From Thermoflexus sp. (GTDB lineage Bacteria > Chloroflexota > Anaerolineae > Thermoflexales > Thermoflexaceae), in NCBI RefSeq assembly GCF_034432235.1, contig NZ_DAOUCJ010000048.1:1-60378 (forward strand): a DNA stretch of 60,378 bases. The letters run 5' to 3'. The notes under the pieces are model-generated. The model saw only the letters and a list, made by a program, of their open reading frames with translations, was not told the origin of the DNA and did no database searches. Position numbers and translations under genes: made by a program. Each line of letters starts with the position of its first letter. Position 1 is the stretch's first letter. Below, in pieces: positions 43,883-51,901 of the stretch.

Positions 43883-44071
43883 TAGGGTATTCGAAAATCG
43901 GCCTGCGTGGGGTAGAATGAGTGATGGAAGTTCTGTCTGGAACCAGCGGACCTCAAAATCATGTCCTTGGTTCATCGAATCGGCTGAAGATGTCGGATCC
44001 CTGCATGCTGGCTTTCCGGTTTTCCGGGCTCCAGGTTGGAATCCGATGGCATAATGGATAGAGGGGAATGA

Positions 44072-45406
44072 ATGGAGGGATTCGCCTCTCGCCTGTTCGA
44101 GCCGATCCCGGGCCGGCAGGTGGCGCTGGCGGAGGGGCCGGATTATGAGGCCCTGCTTTCCTGCGTCCGGTGCGCGCGCTGCCTTCCGGTTTGTCCGACT
44201 TACCAGGAGACCCTCCATGAGGTGCAGTCCCCCCGGGGGCGTCTCGCGCTCCTCCGGGCGGTGGAGGAGGGACGGCTGTCCCTGGATGAGACGGTGGAGG
44301 CGCACCTCTATCATTGCCTGGATTGTCGGGCCTGCAATACGGTCTGCCCGGCCGGGATCCCCATCGGGGAGCTGATCGTGGCCGGACGGGCGGCGGCCGC
44401 GGTCCAGCGTCCGCGCCCATGGTGGCTGCGTCTGCTCCTGGAGCGCGCCCTGGGCTCGCCCCGGGCGGCCGAATGGGCCGCCGCGCCCCTCCGCTGGGCC
44501 TGGCGCCTGGGCCTGATCCCTCTCGCCCGTCGCCTCTTTCGTTTCCTCCCCTCGCTGGGGGAGCTGCTGGATCTCGCCCCGCGGCCGGCCCGTCCGGTTC
44601 GAAAGGAGCTAACGCGCCGGGCCTCCCCGCCGGCGCCGCGCTATCGGGTGGGCTTCTTCCTGGGATGCGTGATGAATGCGGTGTATGGCGACGTCGTGCG
44701 CGCCAGCGTCCGCCTGCTGGAGCGCCTGGGGTGCGCCGTGATCGTCCCCCCGGATCCGGTCTGTTGCGGCGCGCCCCAGGACGATCAGGGCCTGCGGGAG
44801 ACGGCGCGGCGCTTCGCCCGCCGGAACATCGCTGCCTTCGAGGCCCTGGGGCCTCTCGATGCCATCGTGGCCGACTGCGCAGCGTGCAGCGGCTTCCTCA
44901 AAGAATACGCCCATCTTCTGGCGGATGACCCGGATTGGGCGGACCGCGCGCGCGCCTTCGCCTCCCGGGTCCGGGATCTCACGGAGTGGCTGGAGGTGAT
45001 CTGGCCGGAGGACCTCCAGCCGGTCGCTCCGGGGCTCCGCCTGACGTATCATGAGCCATGCCACCTGAGCCATGGGCAGGGGGTTCGGCGGCCTCCCCGG
45101 GCGCTGTTGCGCCGGCTGCAGGGGGCGACGTTCCGGGAGCTGCCCGACGCGACCCGCTGCTGTGGGAGCGCGGGCATTTACAACCTGACCCATCCGGCGA
45201 TGTCCCGCCGGCTGCTGGAGCGGAAGATGGCCGATATCGCTGCCACCGGCGCCTCCGTGGTGGTCACCGCGAACCCGGGATGCATGCTCCAGCTGGAGTG
45301 GGGAGCCCGTCGATCTGGATCAGCGATCCAGGTTCGCCATCTCTCTGAAGTCCTGGATGCCGGGCTGTCGGTTCAAGAAAGGAGGGAGGGATGGGGCGCT
45401 GGGTGA
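44072..45406 (+). CDS. glcF: GlcF-like (Fe-S)-binding protein with two CCG domains
   Basis: A 444-residue protein. Residues ~30-110 carry two 4Fe-4S motifs, CVRCARCLPVCP and CLDCRACNTVCP. The C-terminal half has two CCG (DUF224) domains: GCVMNAVYGDV ... DPVCCGAPQ ... DCAACSGF, and YHEPCHLSHGQG ... CCGSAGIYN ... NPGCMLQLE. This is the architecture of the glycolate oxidase iron-sulfur subunit GlcF and of related LutA/HdrB-type electron carriers. A GlcD/GlcE flavoprotein partner is not adjacent; an FAD oxidoreductase lies 3.5 kb downstream. The stop falls 16 nt inside the next gene, so expression is coupled with the radical SAM protein. Confidence 0.85.
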   Translation: MEGFASRLFEPIPGRQVALAEGPDYEALLSCVRCARCLPVCPTYQETLHEVQSPRGRLALLRAVEEGRLSLDETVEAHLYHCLDCRACNTVCPAGIPIGELIVAGRAAAAVQRPRPWWLRLLLERALGSPRAAEWAAAPLRWAWRLGLIPLARRLFRFLPSLGELLDLAPRPARPVRKELTRRASPPAPRYRVGFFLGCVMNAVYGDVVRASVRLLERLGCAVIVPPDPVCCGAPQDDQGLRETARRFARRNIAAFEALGPLDAIVADCAACSGFLKEYAHLLADDPDWADRARAFASRVRDLTEWLEVIWPEDLQPVAPGLRLTYHEPCHLSHGQGVRRPPRALLRRLQGATFRELPDATRCCGSAGIYNLTHPAMSRRLLERKMADIAATGASVVVTANPGCMLQLEWGARRSGSAIQVRHLSEVLDAGLSVQERREGWGAG

Positions 45407-47763
45407 TCCCGCCGGAAGTCCATGGGAACGGCCGTTTCCTGATCCCCCGCCGCGAGTTCATCCCTGCCTATCTGAAGACCTATGAAGAGGGCCGTCTGAA
45501 GGAGAAGGTGGAGGAGGCCCTTTCGCACCTGGGGCCCTCCTGCCGGGTGTGCCCGCGTCTGTGCAAAGGGGTGGACCGTCTGGCCAATGCCTTCGGGGTC
45601 TGCCGGGTGGGGCGCTACGCCCGCGTGGCCAGCGCGTTCCCGCACTTCGGGGAAGAGGACGTCCTCCGCGGCTGGCGTGGATCAGGCACCATCTTCTTCT
45701 CCTGGTGCAACCTGCGCTGTGTCTTTTGCATGCCGCCGGACACGATGGTGATGACGGAAGAAGGGCCGCTGCCGATCCGTGAGATCTTTGAGCGTGGCGA
45801 GCGGGAGCTGGATTATGCAGGAGGTCAGGTGCGCTTCTTCGATCAATCCCTGAGGGTTTTCACCCGGCATTCCCGGCTGGCATGGGTGAGCAAAGCGTTC
45901 CGACATCCCTATAAAGGGGATCTGATCCGCATCGAGCCTTATTATGGCCCTCCCCTGCTTCTGACTCCGAACCATGAGGTGTTTGCGGTTCATCCCTCCG
46001 CCCCGCATCAGGTGCTCAGGGTTCGAGCCGATCAACTGACCGGTGAGCACTGGCTTCTGGTTCCCAAACGAACTGGATTTCAGGCGATGGAAATCCTGGG
46101 GCTCCGGGAGCTCCTTTCAAGGGAGGAAGGATCGTTCCGCAAGGCAGTGCCCCGGCGTTTGTCCGTAACAGATTTGAGCGCACTCTTCGCTCAGCCTCTG
46201 ACCTCCAGGGACCTGGCAGGTTTGACTGGCTATCATCCTGCTTATCTGCGTAAGCTTCGAGGAATGTGGCGACGCGGGCGCTTGAATCCTGGGACGGAGC
46301 TCTCCACAAGCAACACTCTGGTTGTAGAAAAAGGGAAAATTCGCTTTCAGACAGAGAAGCGCCCAGGGATACCGGAGCGTATTCGATTGACTCCCGATCT
46401 TGCCTGGCTTCTGGGCATATATTGTGCGGAAGGACATGTGTCCAAGATTCGAAATCGTCCTCATGCTTATCGATTAGTTTTCTCGTTTGGCCTTCATGAG
46501 AGGGAGCTGGCTGCCCGTGTGGCCAAGATCATCCAACGTCGATTCGGCATCCGTCCTCAATACGTTGAGCGGCGAACCACTGTTACAGTGGAGGTCGGTA
46601 AAACCTCGCTTGCCCTGTTATTCTACCATCTATGTGGCAATAACTCGAAAAACAAAAGGGTTCCTTCAATCATATTCTTGTCTTCAGAGGCCATAATGCA
46701 GTCTTTCATGAATGGCTTGCTGGCGGGAGATGGTCATCGCGAGCGCTCTGATGAGGTCCTGACCACAACGTCCAGGAAGCTTGCTTTCGGTGCCTTGGAG
46801 ATAGGCTTTCGTCTCGGATATTTCCCTTCTATTTACCAATGGGAACCACAACCGATTAAACAGATTGAAGGTCGATGGGTGCAGCCATCCCCGGTATACA
46901 TAGTCAAGCTTCCGAAAAAAGGACGAAAGCGTGGCTTTTGTAAAGATGTGGGAGATTTCTATCTGGTTGCTATACGCAAAATTGAGACCAAGAAATACGA
47001 TGGATTTGTTTATAACCTGGAGGTCGATGATCCCGATCATTCTTATGTTGCTTCGTTTGTTGCAGTCTCAAATTGCCAGAACTATGAGGTCAGTCAGCTC
47101 GGGGAGGGAGAGGAGTTAACGCCGAAGGAGCTGGCCCGGCTGATGATCCGACTTCAGGAGATGGGGTGCCATAACATCAACTTCGTCACCCCGGAGCACG
47201 TAGTGCCGCAGATCGTGGAGGCGCTCCCGTATGCCATCGAGATGGGCCTGCGGGTGCCTCTCGTGTATAACACCAGCGCCTACGACAGCCTGGAGAGCTT
47301 GCGGGTGATGGAAGGGCTGGTGGATATTTACATGCCGGATTTCAAGCTGTGGACCCCCGAGCGGAGCCGGAAGTATCTGCTGGCGGCGAACTACCCGGAG
47401 GTGGCCCGTCAGGCGATCGCCGAGATGCACCGCCAGGTGGGCGAGCTCCGGGTGGATGAGGAGGGCCTGGCGGTGCGAGGGGTGCTGGTGCGCCACCTGG
47501 TGATGCCCGGCCTTCTGGATGAAACCCGGGAGATCATGCGGTGGCTGGCCGGGCTCTCGCGGGACACCTACGTCAACCTGATGGATCAATATTATCCGGC
47601 CTGGAAGGCGAAGACGGATCCCCGCTATGCGGAGATCAACCGGCGGGTGTTCCGTCGGGAGATGGAGGAAGCTTTCCGGATCGCGCGGGAGGCCGGCCTG
47701 TGGCGCTTCGATGTCCGCTGGCGGCTGGTGATCCCCCGTATGGAGTGGATCGCCATCGAGTGA
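45391..47763 (+). CDS. PflX-like radical SAM protein interrupted by an in-frame intein
   Basis: The 790-codon frame begins at ATG 45391 (AAAGGAGGG upstream, inside the glcF 3' end). The host protein is residues 1-112 plus 562-790, 341 residues after splicing, a normal length for the COG1313/PflX group. The radical SAM motif CxxxCxxC is split: CNLRCVF (106-112) ends the first part, and Cys562 with QNYEVSQLG starts the second; splicing gives CNLRCVFCQNYE. Upstream are extra Cys residues (CRVCPRLC, 51-58, and Cys71) that could bind another metal centre. The rest (NFVTPEHVVPQIVEAL, VPLVYNTSAYDS, DIYMPDFKLW, RHLVMPGLLDET) fits glycyl-radical-activase-like proteins of unknown substrate. The intein portion is lower in GC than the host gene. 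The mature enzyme exists only after splicing. Confidence 0.92.
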   Translation: MGRWVIPPEVHGNGRFLIPRREFIPAYLKTYEEGRLKEKVEEALSHLGPSCRVCPRLCKGVDRLANAFGVCRVGRYARVASAFPHFGEEDVLRGWRGSGTIFFSWCNLRCVFCMPPDTMVMTEEGPLPIREIFERGERELDYAGGQVRFFDQSLRVFTRHSRLAWVSKAFRHPYKGDLIRIEPYYGPPLLLTPNHEVFAVHPSAPHQVLRVRADQLTGEHWLLVPKRTGFQAMEILGLRELLSREEGSFRKAVPRRLSVTDLSALFAQPLTSRDLAGLTGYHPAYLRKLRGMWRRGRLNPGTELSTSNTLVVEKGKIRFQTEKRPGIPERIRLTPDLAWLLGIYCAEGHVSKIRNRPHAYRLVFSFGLHERELAARVAKIIQRRFGIRPQYVERRTTVTVEVGKTSLALLFYHLCGNNSKNKRVPSIIFLSSEAIMQSFMNGLLAGDGHRERSDEVLTTTSRKLAFGALEIGFRLGYFPSIYQWEPQPIKQIEGRWVQPSPVYIVKLPKKGRKRGFCKDVGDFYLVAIRKIETKKYDGFVYNLEVDDPDHSYVASFVAVSNCQNYEVSQLGEGEELTPKELARLMIRLQEMGCHNINFVTPEHVVPQIVEALPYAIEMGLRVPLVYNTSAYDSLESLRVMEGLVDIYMPDFKLWTPERSRKYLLAANYPEVARQAIAEMHRQVGELRVDEEGLAVRGVLVRHLVMPGLLDETREIMRWLAGLSRDTYVNLMDQYYPAWKAKTDPRYAEINRRVFRREMEEAFRIAREAGLWRFDVRWRLVIPRMEWIAIE
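45727..47073 (+). mobile_element. LAGLIDADG intein within the radical SAM cluster-binding motif
   Basis: Residues 113-561 of the host frame (449 residues). Block A: Cys113 then DTMVMTEEGPLPIREIF. Block B: LLLTPNHEVFAV with Thr192 and His195 (TxxH). An HTH-like insert (TSRDLAGLTGYHPAYLRKLR) and two homing endonuclease motifs, LLGIYCAEGHV (Glu347) and LLAGDGHRE (Asp447), sit between. Blocks F/G: YDGFVYNLEVDDPDHSYVAS and FVAVSN, ending Asn561 before Cys562. All nucleophiles (Cys1, Asn, Cys+1) are present; the usual penultimate His is Ser560. Both LAGLIDADG acidic residues are kept, so the endonuclease may be active. DNA from about 46100 to 47073 is clearly AT-richer than flanking coding DNA, fitting horizontal gain. 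Confidence 0.93.
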
Positions 47764-47775
47764 CCCGCCTTCAAA

Positions 47776-47790
47776 GGGGCGGCGCGCCCC
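47776..47790 (+). terminator. Short GC hairpin after the radical SAM gene
   Basis: GGGGCG (47776-47781) and CGCCCC (47785-47790) form a tight stem over GCG. No T-tract follows, so it may only attenuate transcription into the ricT-like gene or shape the mRNA. Confidence 0.3.
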
Positions 47791-47851
47791 CAGCGAGGCA
47801 CCAGGGCCTGGATCTTCCCGCTCGAAAACCCATGGGGGATGGAGCATCGCG

Positions 47852-48775
47852 ATGGCCGCAGAGATGGTTTCAGCCAGCGAGCGGGTGGTGGGCGTTCGGT
47901 TCCATCCGGTCGGAAAGATCTATCACTTCGACCCCGGACCTTATGCGTTGCAGGTGGGCGATTGGGTGATCGTGGAGACCCCGCGGGGCAAGCAGCTCGG
48001 CAAGGTGGTCTCCATAGGGATGCCCCGCAGCGGCCGGATCGAGGGACCGCTGCGGCCGGTGGAACGGCCGGCCACCAATCGGGACCTGGCGATCCGCAAA
48101 TACTGGGAGCGCAAGGAGATCGAGGCCCTGGTGGTGGCCCGGGACCACGCCCGCCAGCTCGGGCTTTCGATCAAGATCGTGAAGGTGGAGATCTCCTTCG
48201 ATGGGAAGCATATCTCGTTCCTTTATCACACCGAGGAGAAAGTCAATCTGGAGCCTTTGCGACAGCGGCTGGAGGAAGCCTACCGGGGACGACAGGTGGA
48301 GCTGCGGTTGATCGGCCCACGGGATGTGGCCAAGATCGTCGGCGGGATGGGAGCATGCGGCCTGGAGACCCGATGCTGCTCCCTCTTCCTGACCGAATTC
48401 AGCCCGATCTCGATCAAAATGGCCAAGGAACAGGGCCTTTCCCTGAACCCGGAGGACATCACCGGCATGTGTGGGCGGCTTCGGTGCTGCCTGATCTATG
48501 AATACGAGCAATACGTTCGAGCGAAACAGGAGCTGCCGAAGAAGGGCAAGGCGGTGATGACCCCCCATGGGGAAGGCGTGGTGGTGGAGGTGCTTCCCCT
48601 GAAAGAGGCCGCCCTGGTCCGCGTGGGGGATCAGCTCCACGAGGTTCCCAGGGATCAGCTCCAGCCCCTGGATGAGCTGAAAGCGCTCCAGCAGAAGGCG
48701 GAGAAGCCATGCCACAACGGGGAGAACTGCACCTGCGGTCGGCGCAATGGAGGGAACGGGGAGAACTCCGGATAG
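47852..48775 (+). CDS. PSP1-domain protein, RicT-like, with extra Cys tail
   Basis: A 307-residue protein; ATG 47852 (GGAG upstream), with Met at 47864 as alternative. It has the PSP1 pattern: VGVRFHPVGKIYHFDPG, GDWVIVETPRGKQLGKVV, and the C-terminal core ELRLIGPRDVAKIVGGMGAC, GLETRCCSLFL and GMCGRLRCCLIYEY, where the Cys clusters lie. In RicT (YaaT) of Bacillus such Cys residues take part in iron-sulfur binding within the Ric complex that aids RNase Y. Partner genes ricA and ricF are not here. An additional C-terminal motif CHNGENCTCGRR adds three more Cys residues, not part of the standard family. Its placement after two Fe-S genes may reflect shared control. Confidence 0.85.
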   Translation: MAAEMVSASERVVGVRFHPVGKIYHFDPGPYALQVGDWVIVETPRGKQLGKVVSIGMPRSGRIEGPLRPVERPATNRDLAIRKYWERKEIEALVVARDHARQLGLSIKIVKVEISFDGKHISFLYHTEEKVNLEPLRQRLEEAYRGRQVELRLIGPRDVAKIVGGMGACGLETRCCSLFLTEFSPISIKMAKEQGLSLNPEDITGMCGRLRCCLIYEYEQYVRAKQELPKKGKAVMTPHGEGVVVEVLPLKEAALVRVGDQLHEVPRDQLQPLDELKALQQKAEKPCHNGENCTCGRRNGGNGENSG

Positions 48776-48878
48776 CGAGCGCCTGCGGGTGGGGATTCCG
48801 CCTTGTGGGGGCTGGGTGGGGGGGCGAAGGCCCGCCGTCCAGCCCGAAGACCCTTTGGATGAGGTCCAGGAATCGGTG

Positions 48879-50252
48879 ATGGCGACAGCGGACGTGGTGA
48901 TTTGCGGGGCGGGGATCGCCGGGATCTCCGCGGCCTATCATCTGAGCCTCCGCCAGCCCTCCCTTCGGATCCTCGTGATCGATCGGGCAGCGCCTCTCGG
49001 TCTCACCAGCGATAAATCGACGGAAGCCTATCGCAACTGGTGGCCCGGTCCGGATGACGCCATGGTCCGTCTGATGAACCGGAGCATCGATCTCCTGGAG
49101 GAGCTGGCCCGATCCGGTGAGAACGCCTTCCGCATGAACCGTCGGGGTTACCTCTACGCCACCGCCGATCCCTCCCGGGCGGAACAGCTTCTCCAGGCCG
49201 CCGAACAGGCCGCCCGGTATGGCGCCGGCCCGGTCCGCCGGCGCGCAGGTTCCCCCTCGGATTCCCCTTATCTCCCATCACCGCCTGAAGGCTTCGATGG
49301 GCTGCCTGACGGCGTGGATGTGTTCCTGGATCCTCAGGAGATCCGCCGCCGCTTCCCCTATCTCTCCGAGCGAACCGTGGCCGTCCTGCACGTTCGCCGG
49401 TGTGGCTGGTTGAGCGCTTACGGCCTGGGCATGGGGCTTTTGGAGCAGGCGCGGGCTCGCGGGGTGGTGTTCCGCACCGCGGCGCTCCAGGCGGTTGCGG
49501 TGCGAGGGAACCGTCTCCAGGCGGTCCGGCTGGCTTTCCCCGGAGGCGAGGAAACGGTGAGTGCCGGATGTCTGGTCAACGCGGCAGGCCCATTTGTCGC
49601 GGATGTGGCCCGGATGATGGGGGTTGAGCTGCCGGTCTTTTGCGAGCTGCACCGGAAAGCCATGTTCCCGGATGTGGAGCGGGTGATCCCGCGGGACGCG
49701 CCGCTGGTGATCTGGGCGGATCCTCAGCGGTTGCCGTGGTCGGAAGAAGAGCGGGAGCTGCTGAGGGAGATGGGGCGTTCGGAGCTGCTGGAGGAGCTGC
49801 CCGGGGGTGCCCATCTGCGGCCGGAGGGGGGCGCAGAGAGCCCCTACGTGTTGATGCTCTGGCCCTATGCGGCACAGCCGGTCGAGCCGATCTTCCCGCT
49901 CCCGGAGGATCCCCTGTTCCCGGAGGTGGTGCTGCGAGGCCTGATGACAGCGATCCCCGGGCTTCAGGTCTACCGGGCCCGTATGCCCCGCCCCGTTGTG
50001 GACGGAGGATACTATGTCCGAACGCCGGAGAACCGGCCGCTGATCGGCCCGATGCCGGTGGAGGGAGCCTATCTGATCGGCGCGCTCTCCGGTTTCGGCA
50101 TTATGGCGGCGATGGGGGCAGGGGAGCTCCTGGCCGCCCACATCCTGGGGGAGCCGCTTCCGGACTACGCCTCCGCCTTCACCCTGGATCGCTACGAACG
50201 CCCCGATTACCGGACGCGCCTCAACGCATGGGGGGAGACATGGCAGCTGTAG
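48879..50252 (+). CDS. FAD-dependent oxidoreductase (DAO family)
   Basis: A 457-residue flavoprotein. The dinucleotide site is ADVVICGAGIAGISAAYHLS at residues 4-23, followed by an acidic strand end (VIDRA) and STEAYRNWWPGPDD; the C-terminal FAD segment is RTPENRPLIGPMPVEGAYL and GALSGFGIMAAMGAGELLA. This fits DAO-type oxidases/dehydrogenases (glycine or sarcosine oxidase, dimethylglycine dehydrogenase groups), which oxidise amines or hydroxyacids. The substrate is not known. ATG 48879 is chosen; a GTG three bases upstream is possible, and the ribosome binding site is weak (AGG). An earlier in-frame ATG (48747) overlaps the previous gene but gives a non-homologous extension. Confidence 0.85.
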   Translation: MATADVVICGAGIAGISAAYHLSLRQPSLRILVIDRAAPLGLTSDKSTEAYRNWWPGPDDAMVRLMNRSIDLLEELARSGENAFRMNRRGYLYATADPSRAEQLLQAAEQAARYGAGPVRRRAGSPSDSPYLPSPPEGFDGLPDGVDVFLDPQEIRRRFPYLSERTVAVLHVRRCGWLSAYGLGMGLLEQARARGVVFRTAALQAVAVRGNRLQAVRLAFPGGEETVSAGCLVNAAGPFVADVARMMGVELPVFCELHRKAMFPDVERVIPRDAPLVIWADPQRLPWSEEERELLREMGRSELLEELPGGAHLRPEGGAESPYVLMLWPYAAQPVEPIFPLPEDPLFPEVVLRGLMTAIPGLQVYRARMPRPVVDGGYYVRTPENRPLIGPMPVEGAYLIGALSGFGIMAAMGAGELLAAHILGEPLPDYASAFTLDRYERPDYRTRLNAWGETWQL

Positions 50253-50375
50253 CATGGACCCACACAGCTGTCATTGCCCCGTAAGGCGGAAAACAGGAGG
50301 GCGATCCACCCGGCGAGGGCCAGAAGGATCCCGCTGTCGACGATCCCGAAGGGATGCCGGTGATTCAATAAAGGC
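50253..50375. other. Gap between converging genes
   Basis: No supported gene. A minus-strand reading (TTG about 50366 to 50207) encodes one hydrophobic segment (GILLALAGWIALLFSAL) but overlaps the FAD gene end and lacks a ribosome binding site. A short ATCCC/GGGAT hairpin may aid termination. Confidence 0.3.
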
Positions 50376-51614
50376 TCATTGCCCCTGCAGCAGGACCTCC
50401 ACCGCACGCTGCAGCTGAGGATCCACCCCTCCGGTTTCCGCTCCAGGCTCTGCCTTCACCTCGATATCCGGCTTCAATCCTTCCCCGTGGATCGCCCGGT
50501 TGCTGGGCGTGAACCAGCGGGCGATGGTGACCCGTAGCTCGGAGCCGTCGGAAAGGGTATGGACGAGCTGCACAGATCCCTTCCCGAACGTTCGCTCGCC
50601 GATCAGTCGGGCCCGACCGCGATCCTGCAGAGCGCCGGCCACGATCTCTGTGGCGCTGGCGCTTCCGGCGTTCACCAGCACCACCATGGGGATCTTTTCC
50701 CCGATATCGCCGCTCTTGGAGCGGAACACCCGCTCCTCGCCGTCCTTCGTGCGCTCATAGGCGATCACTCCCTCGTCCAGGAAGAGATCGGCGACTTGAA
50801 TAGCCTGGTCCAGGAACCCCCCCGGGTTATCGCGCAGGTCCAGGATGAGGCCCCGCGGGTTCTGGGCCAGCAGCCCTTTCAGTTGCTCCTGGAGCTGACG
50901 GGTCGCCTGGGCGCTGAAGTCGAGCAGCCGGATATACGCGATGTTTTCAGGGAGCATGCGGGCTTCCACAACGGGGATGGTGATGCGAGCCCGGGTGACG
51001 GTGACCCGGAGGGGTTCGCGCTGCCCAGGGCGTTCAATGGTGAGGGTCACCGAGGTGTCGGCCGGGCCCCGGATCAGCGCCACGGCCTCATAGATGCTGT
51101 AGCCGACGATCGATTGCCCGTTGACTTCGATCACCAGGTCCCCGGCCCGGATGCCGGCCTTCTGGGCTGGGGAGCCCTCGAAGACGCGCACGATCTCCAG
51201 TTTGTTGTCCCGGTTCATGCGCACCAAGGCCCCGATCCCTTCAAACTGCCCCGAAGCGTCCTCCTCCAGGATCCGGGCGATCTTGGGTTCGATGAAGGAC
51301 GTATAGGGATCCCCCAGGGTCTGCAGGGCGCCCCGCACAGCGCCGTAGACCACCGTCTGGGGGGCAGGGATCTCGCCGTAATATTCCTCCTGAACCAGCT
51401 TCCACGCTTCCCAGAAGATCCCGAAAGCTTGCTGGAGATCCTGGGGCGGCGCGGCTGGCGTGGTCACCGCCGGCGCGGCGGACCGGGTCCGGGAAGGCGC
51501 TGGGTGCATTCCCCATGCGACGGCGAACCCGCTTAAAAACGCGGAGCCGAGCAATCCGGTCGCCAGGATAGCGAATAGAAGAAGGTTTCCTGCGCGTCGG
51601 AGCAAGCTATTCAC
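50376..51614 (-). CDS. S41-family C-terminal processing protease (CtpA-like)
   Basis: A 412-residue protein. GTG 51614 is chosen because GAGGAGG lies 6 nt upstream; the ATG at 51629 is part of that purine run's context and has no site of its own. An N-terminal membrane/signal segment (NLLLFAILATGLLGSAFLSGF) is followed by the S41 N-domain (WEAWKLVQEEYYG, YGAVRGALQTLGDPYTSFI), a PDZ domain (~110-190, GIGALVRMN, GSPAQKAGIRAGDLVIEVNG), and the catalytic domain with LRDNPGGFL, Ser in NAGSASATEIVAGAL and Lys in GERTFGKGSVQ. These enzymes trim or degrade exported proteins from the C-terminus. It stands alone and is transcribed away from the tRNA gene. Confidence 0.92.
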   Translation of the reverse strand: MNSLLRRAGNLLLFAILATGLLGSAFLSGFAVAWGMHPAPSRTRSAAPAVTTPAAPPQDLQQAFGIFWEAWKLVQEEYYGEIPAPQTVVYGAVRGALQTLGDPYTSFIEPKIARILEEDASGQFEGIGALVRMNRDNKLEIVRVFEGSPAQKAGIRAGDLVIEVNGQSIVGYSIYEAVALIRGPADTSVTLTIERPGQREPLRVTVTRARITIPVVEARMLPENIAYIRLLDFSAQATRQLQEQLKGLLAQNPRGLILDLRDNPGGFLDQAIQVADLFLDEGVIAYERTKDGEERVFRSKSGDIGEKIPMVVLVNAGSASATEIVAGALQDRGRARLIGERTFGKGSVQLVHTLSDGSELRVTIARWFTPSNRAIHGEGLKPDIEVKAEPGAETGGVDPQLQRAVEVLLQGQ

Positions 51615-51661
51615 GGTCAGCCTCCTCATGTCAGTTAAAAACCGAATTGAGGCGATGGATC

Positions 51662-51690
51662 TTGTCGATGCGACGGACCGCTGGTATAAT
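51662..51690 (+). promoter_or_regulatory. Promoter of tRNA-Leu
   Basis: TTGTCG (51662-51667), 17-nt spacer, and TATAAT (51685-51690) extended by TGG. The predicted start is about 5 nt before the tRNA 5' end. Confidence 0.8.
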
Positions 51691-51702
51691 TGCTATGGCC
51701 TT

Positions 51703-51790
51703 GCCCGGGTGGCGGAACAGGCAGACGCGGCGTCTTGAGGGGGCGCTGGCCCTTCAGGCCGTGCGGGTTCAAATCCCGCCCCGGGCACCA
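51703..51790 (+). tRNA. tRNA-Leu (anticodon GAG), CCA encoded
   Basis: Acceptor GCCCGGG pairs with CCCGGGC before ACCA. Anticodon stem GCGTC/GGCGC encloses loop TTGAGGG (anticodon GAG, reads CTC/CTT). A long variable arm (GGCC ... GGCC) marks a class II tRNA, and the T arm is GCGGG-TTCAAAT-CCCGC. Confidence 0.95.
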
Positions 51791-51791
51791 G

Positions 51792-51817
51792 AACCCCGGC
51801 CCCCTGCCGGGGTTTTT
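51792..51817 (+). terminator. Intrinsic terminator of tRNA-Leu
   Basis: AACCCCGGC (51792-51800) pairs with GCCGGGGTT (51806-51814) over a 5-nt loop and runs into TTT, immediately behind the tRNA CCA end. Confidence 0.88.
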
Positions 51818-51901
51818 ATATATCCTCGAGTTTCCCACGGGCGCAAATCCACGGCTTCCTCCTTCCCAGGGCTCGGGAGATCCCCTGATCGGCATGCTCG
51901 T

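Noticed and set aside
45727..47073. The insert as an ordinary extra enzyme domain
   Set aside because: It splits the CxxxCxxC motif, starts with Cys, ends with Asn before Cys, and carries intein blocks A, B, F and G plus LAGLIDADG motifs; a normal domain would not interrupt the cluster site.
50207..50407. Minus-strand ORF with one hydrophobic segment
   Set aside because: It overlaps the ends of two well-supported genes and has no start signal; the hydrophobic run can arise by chance in GC-rich DNA.
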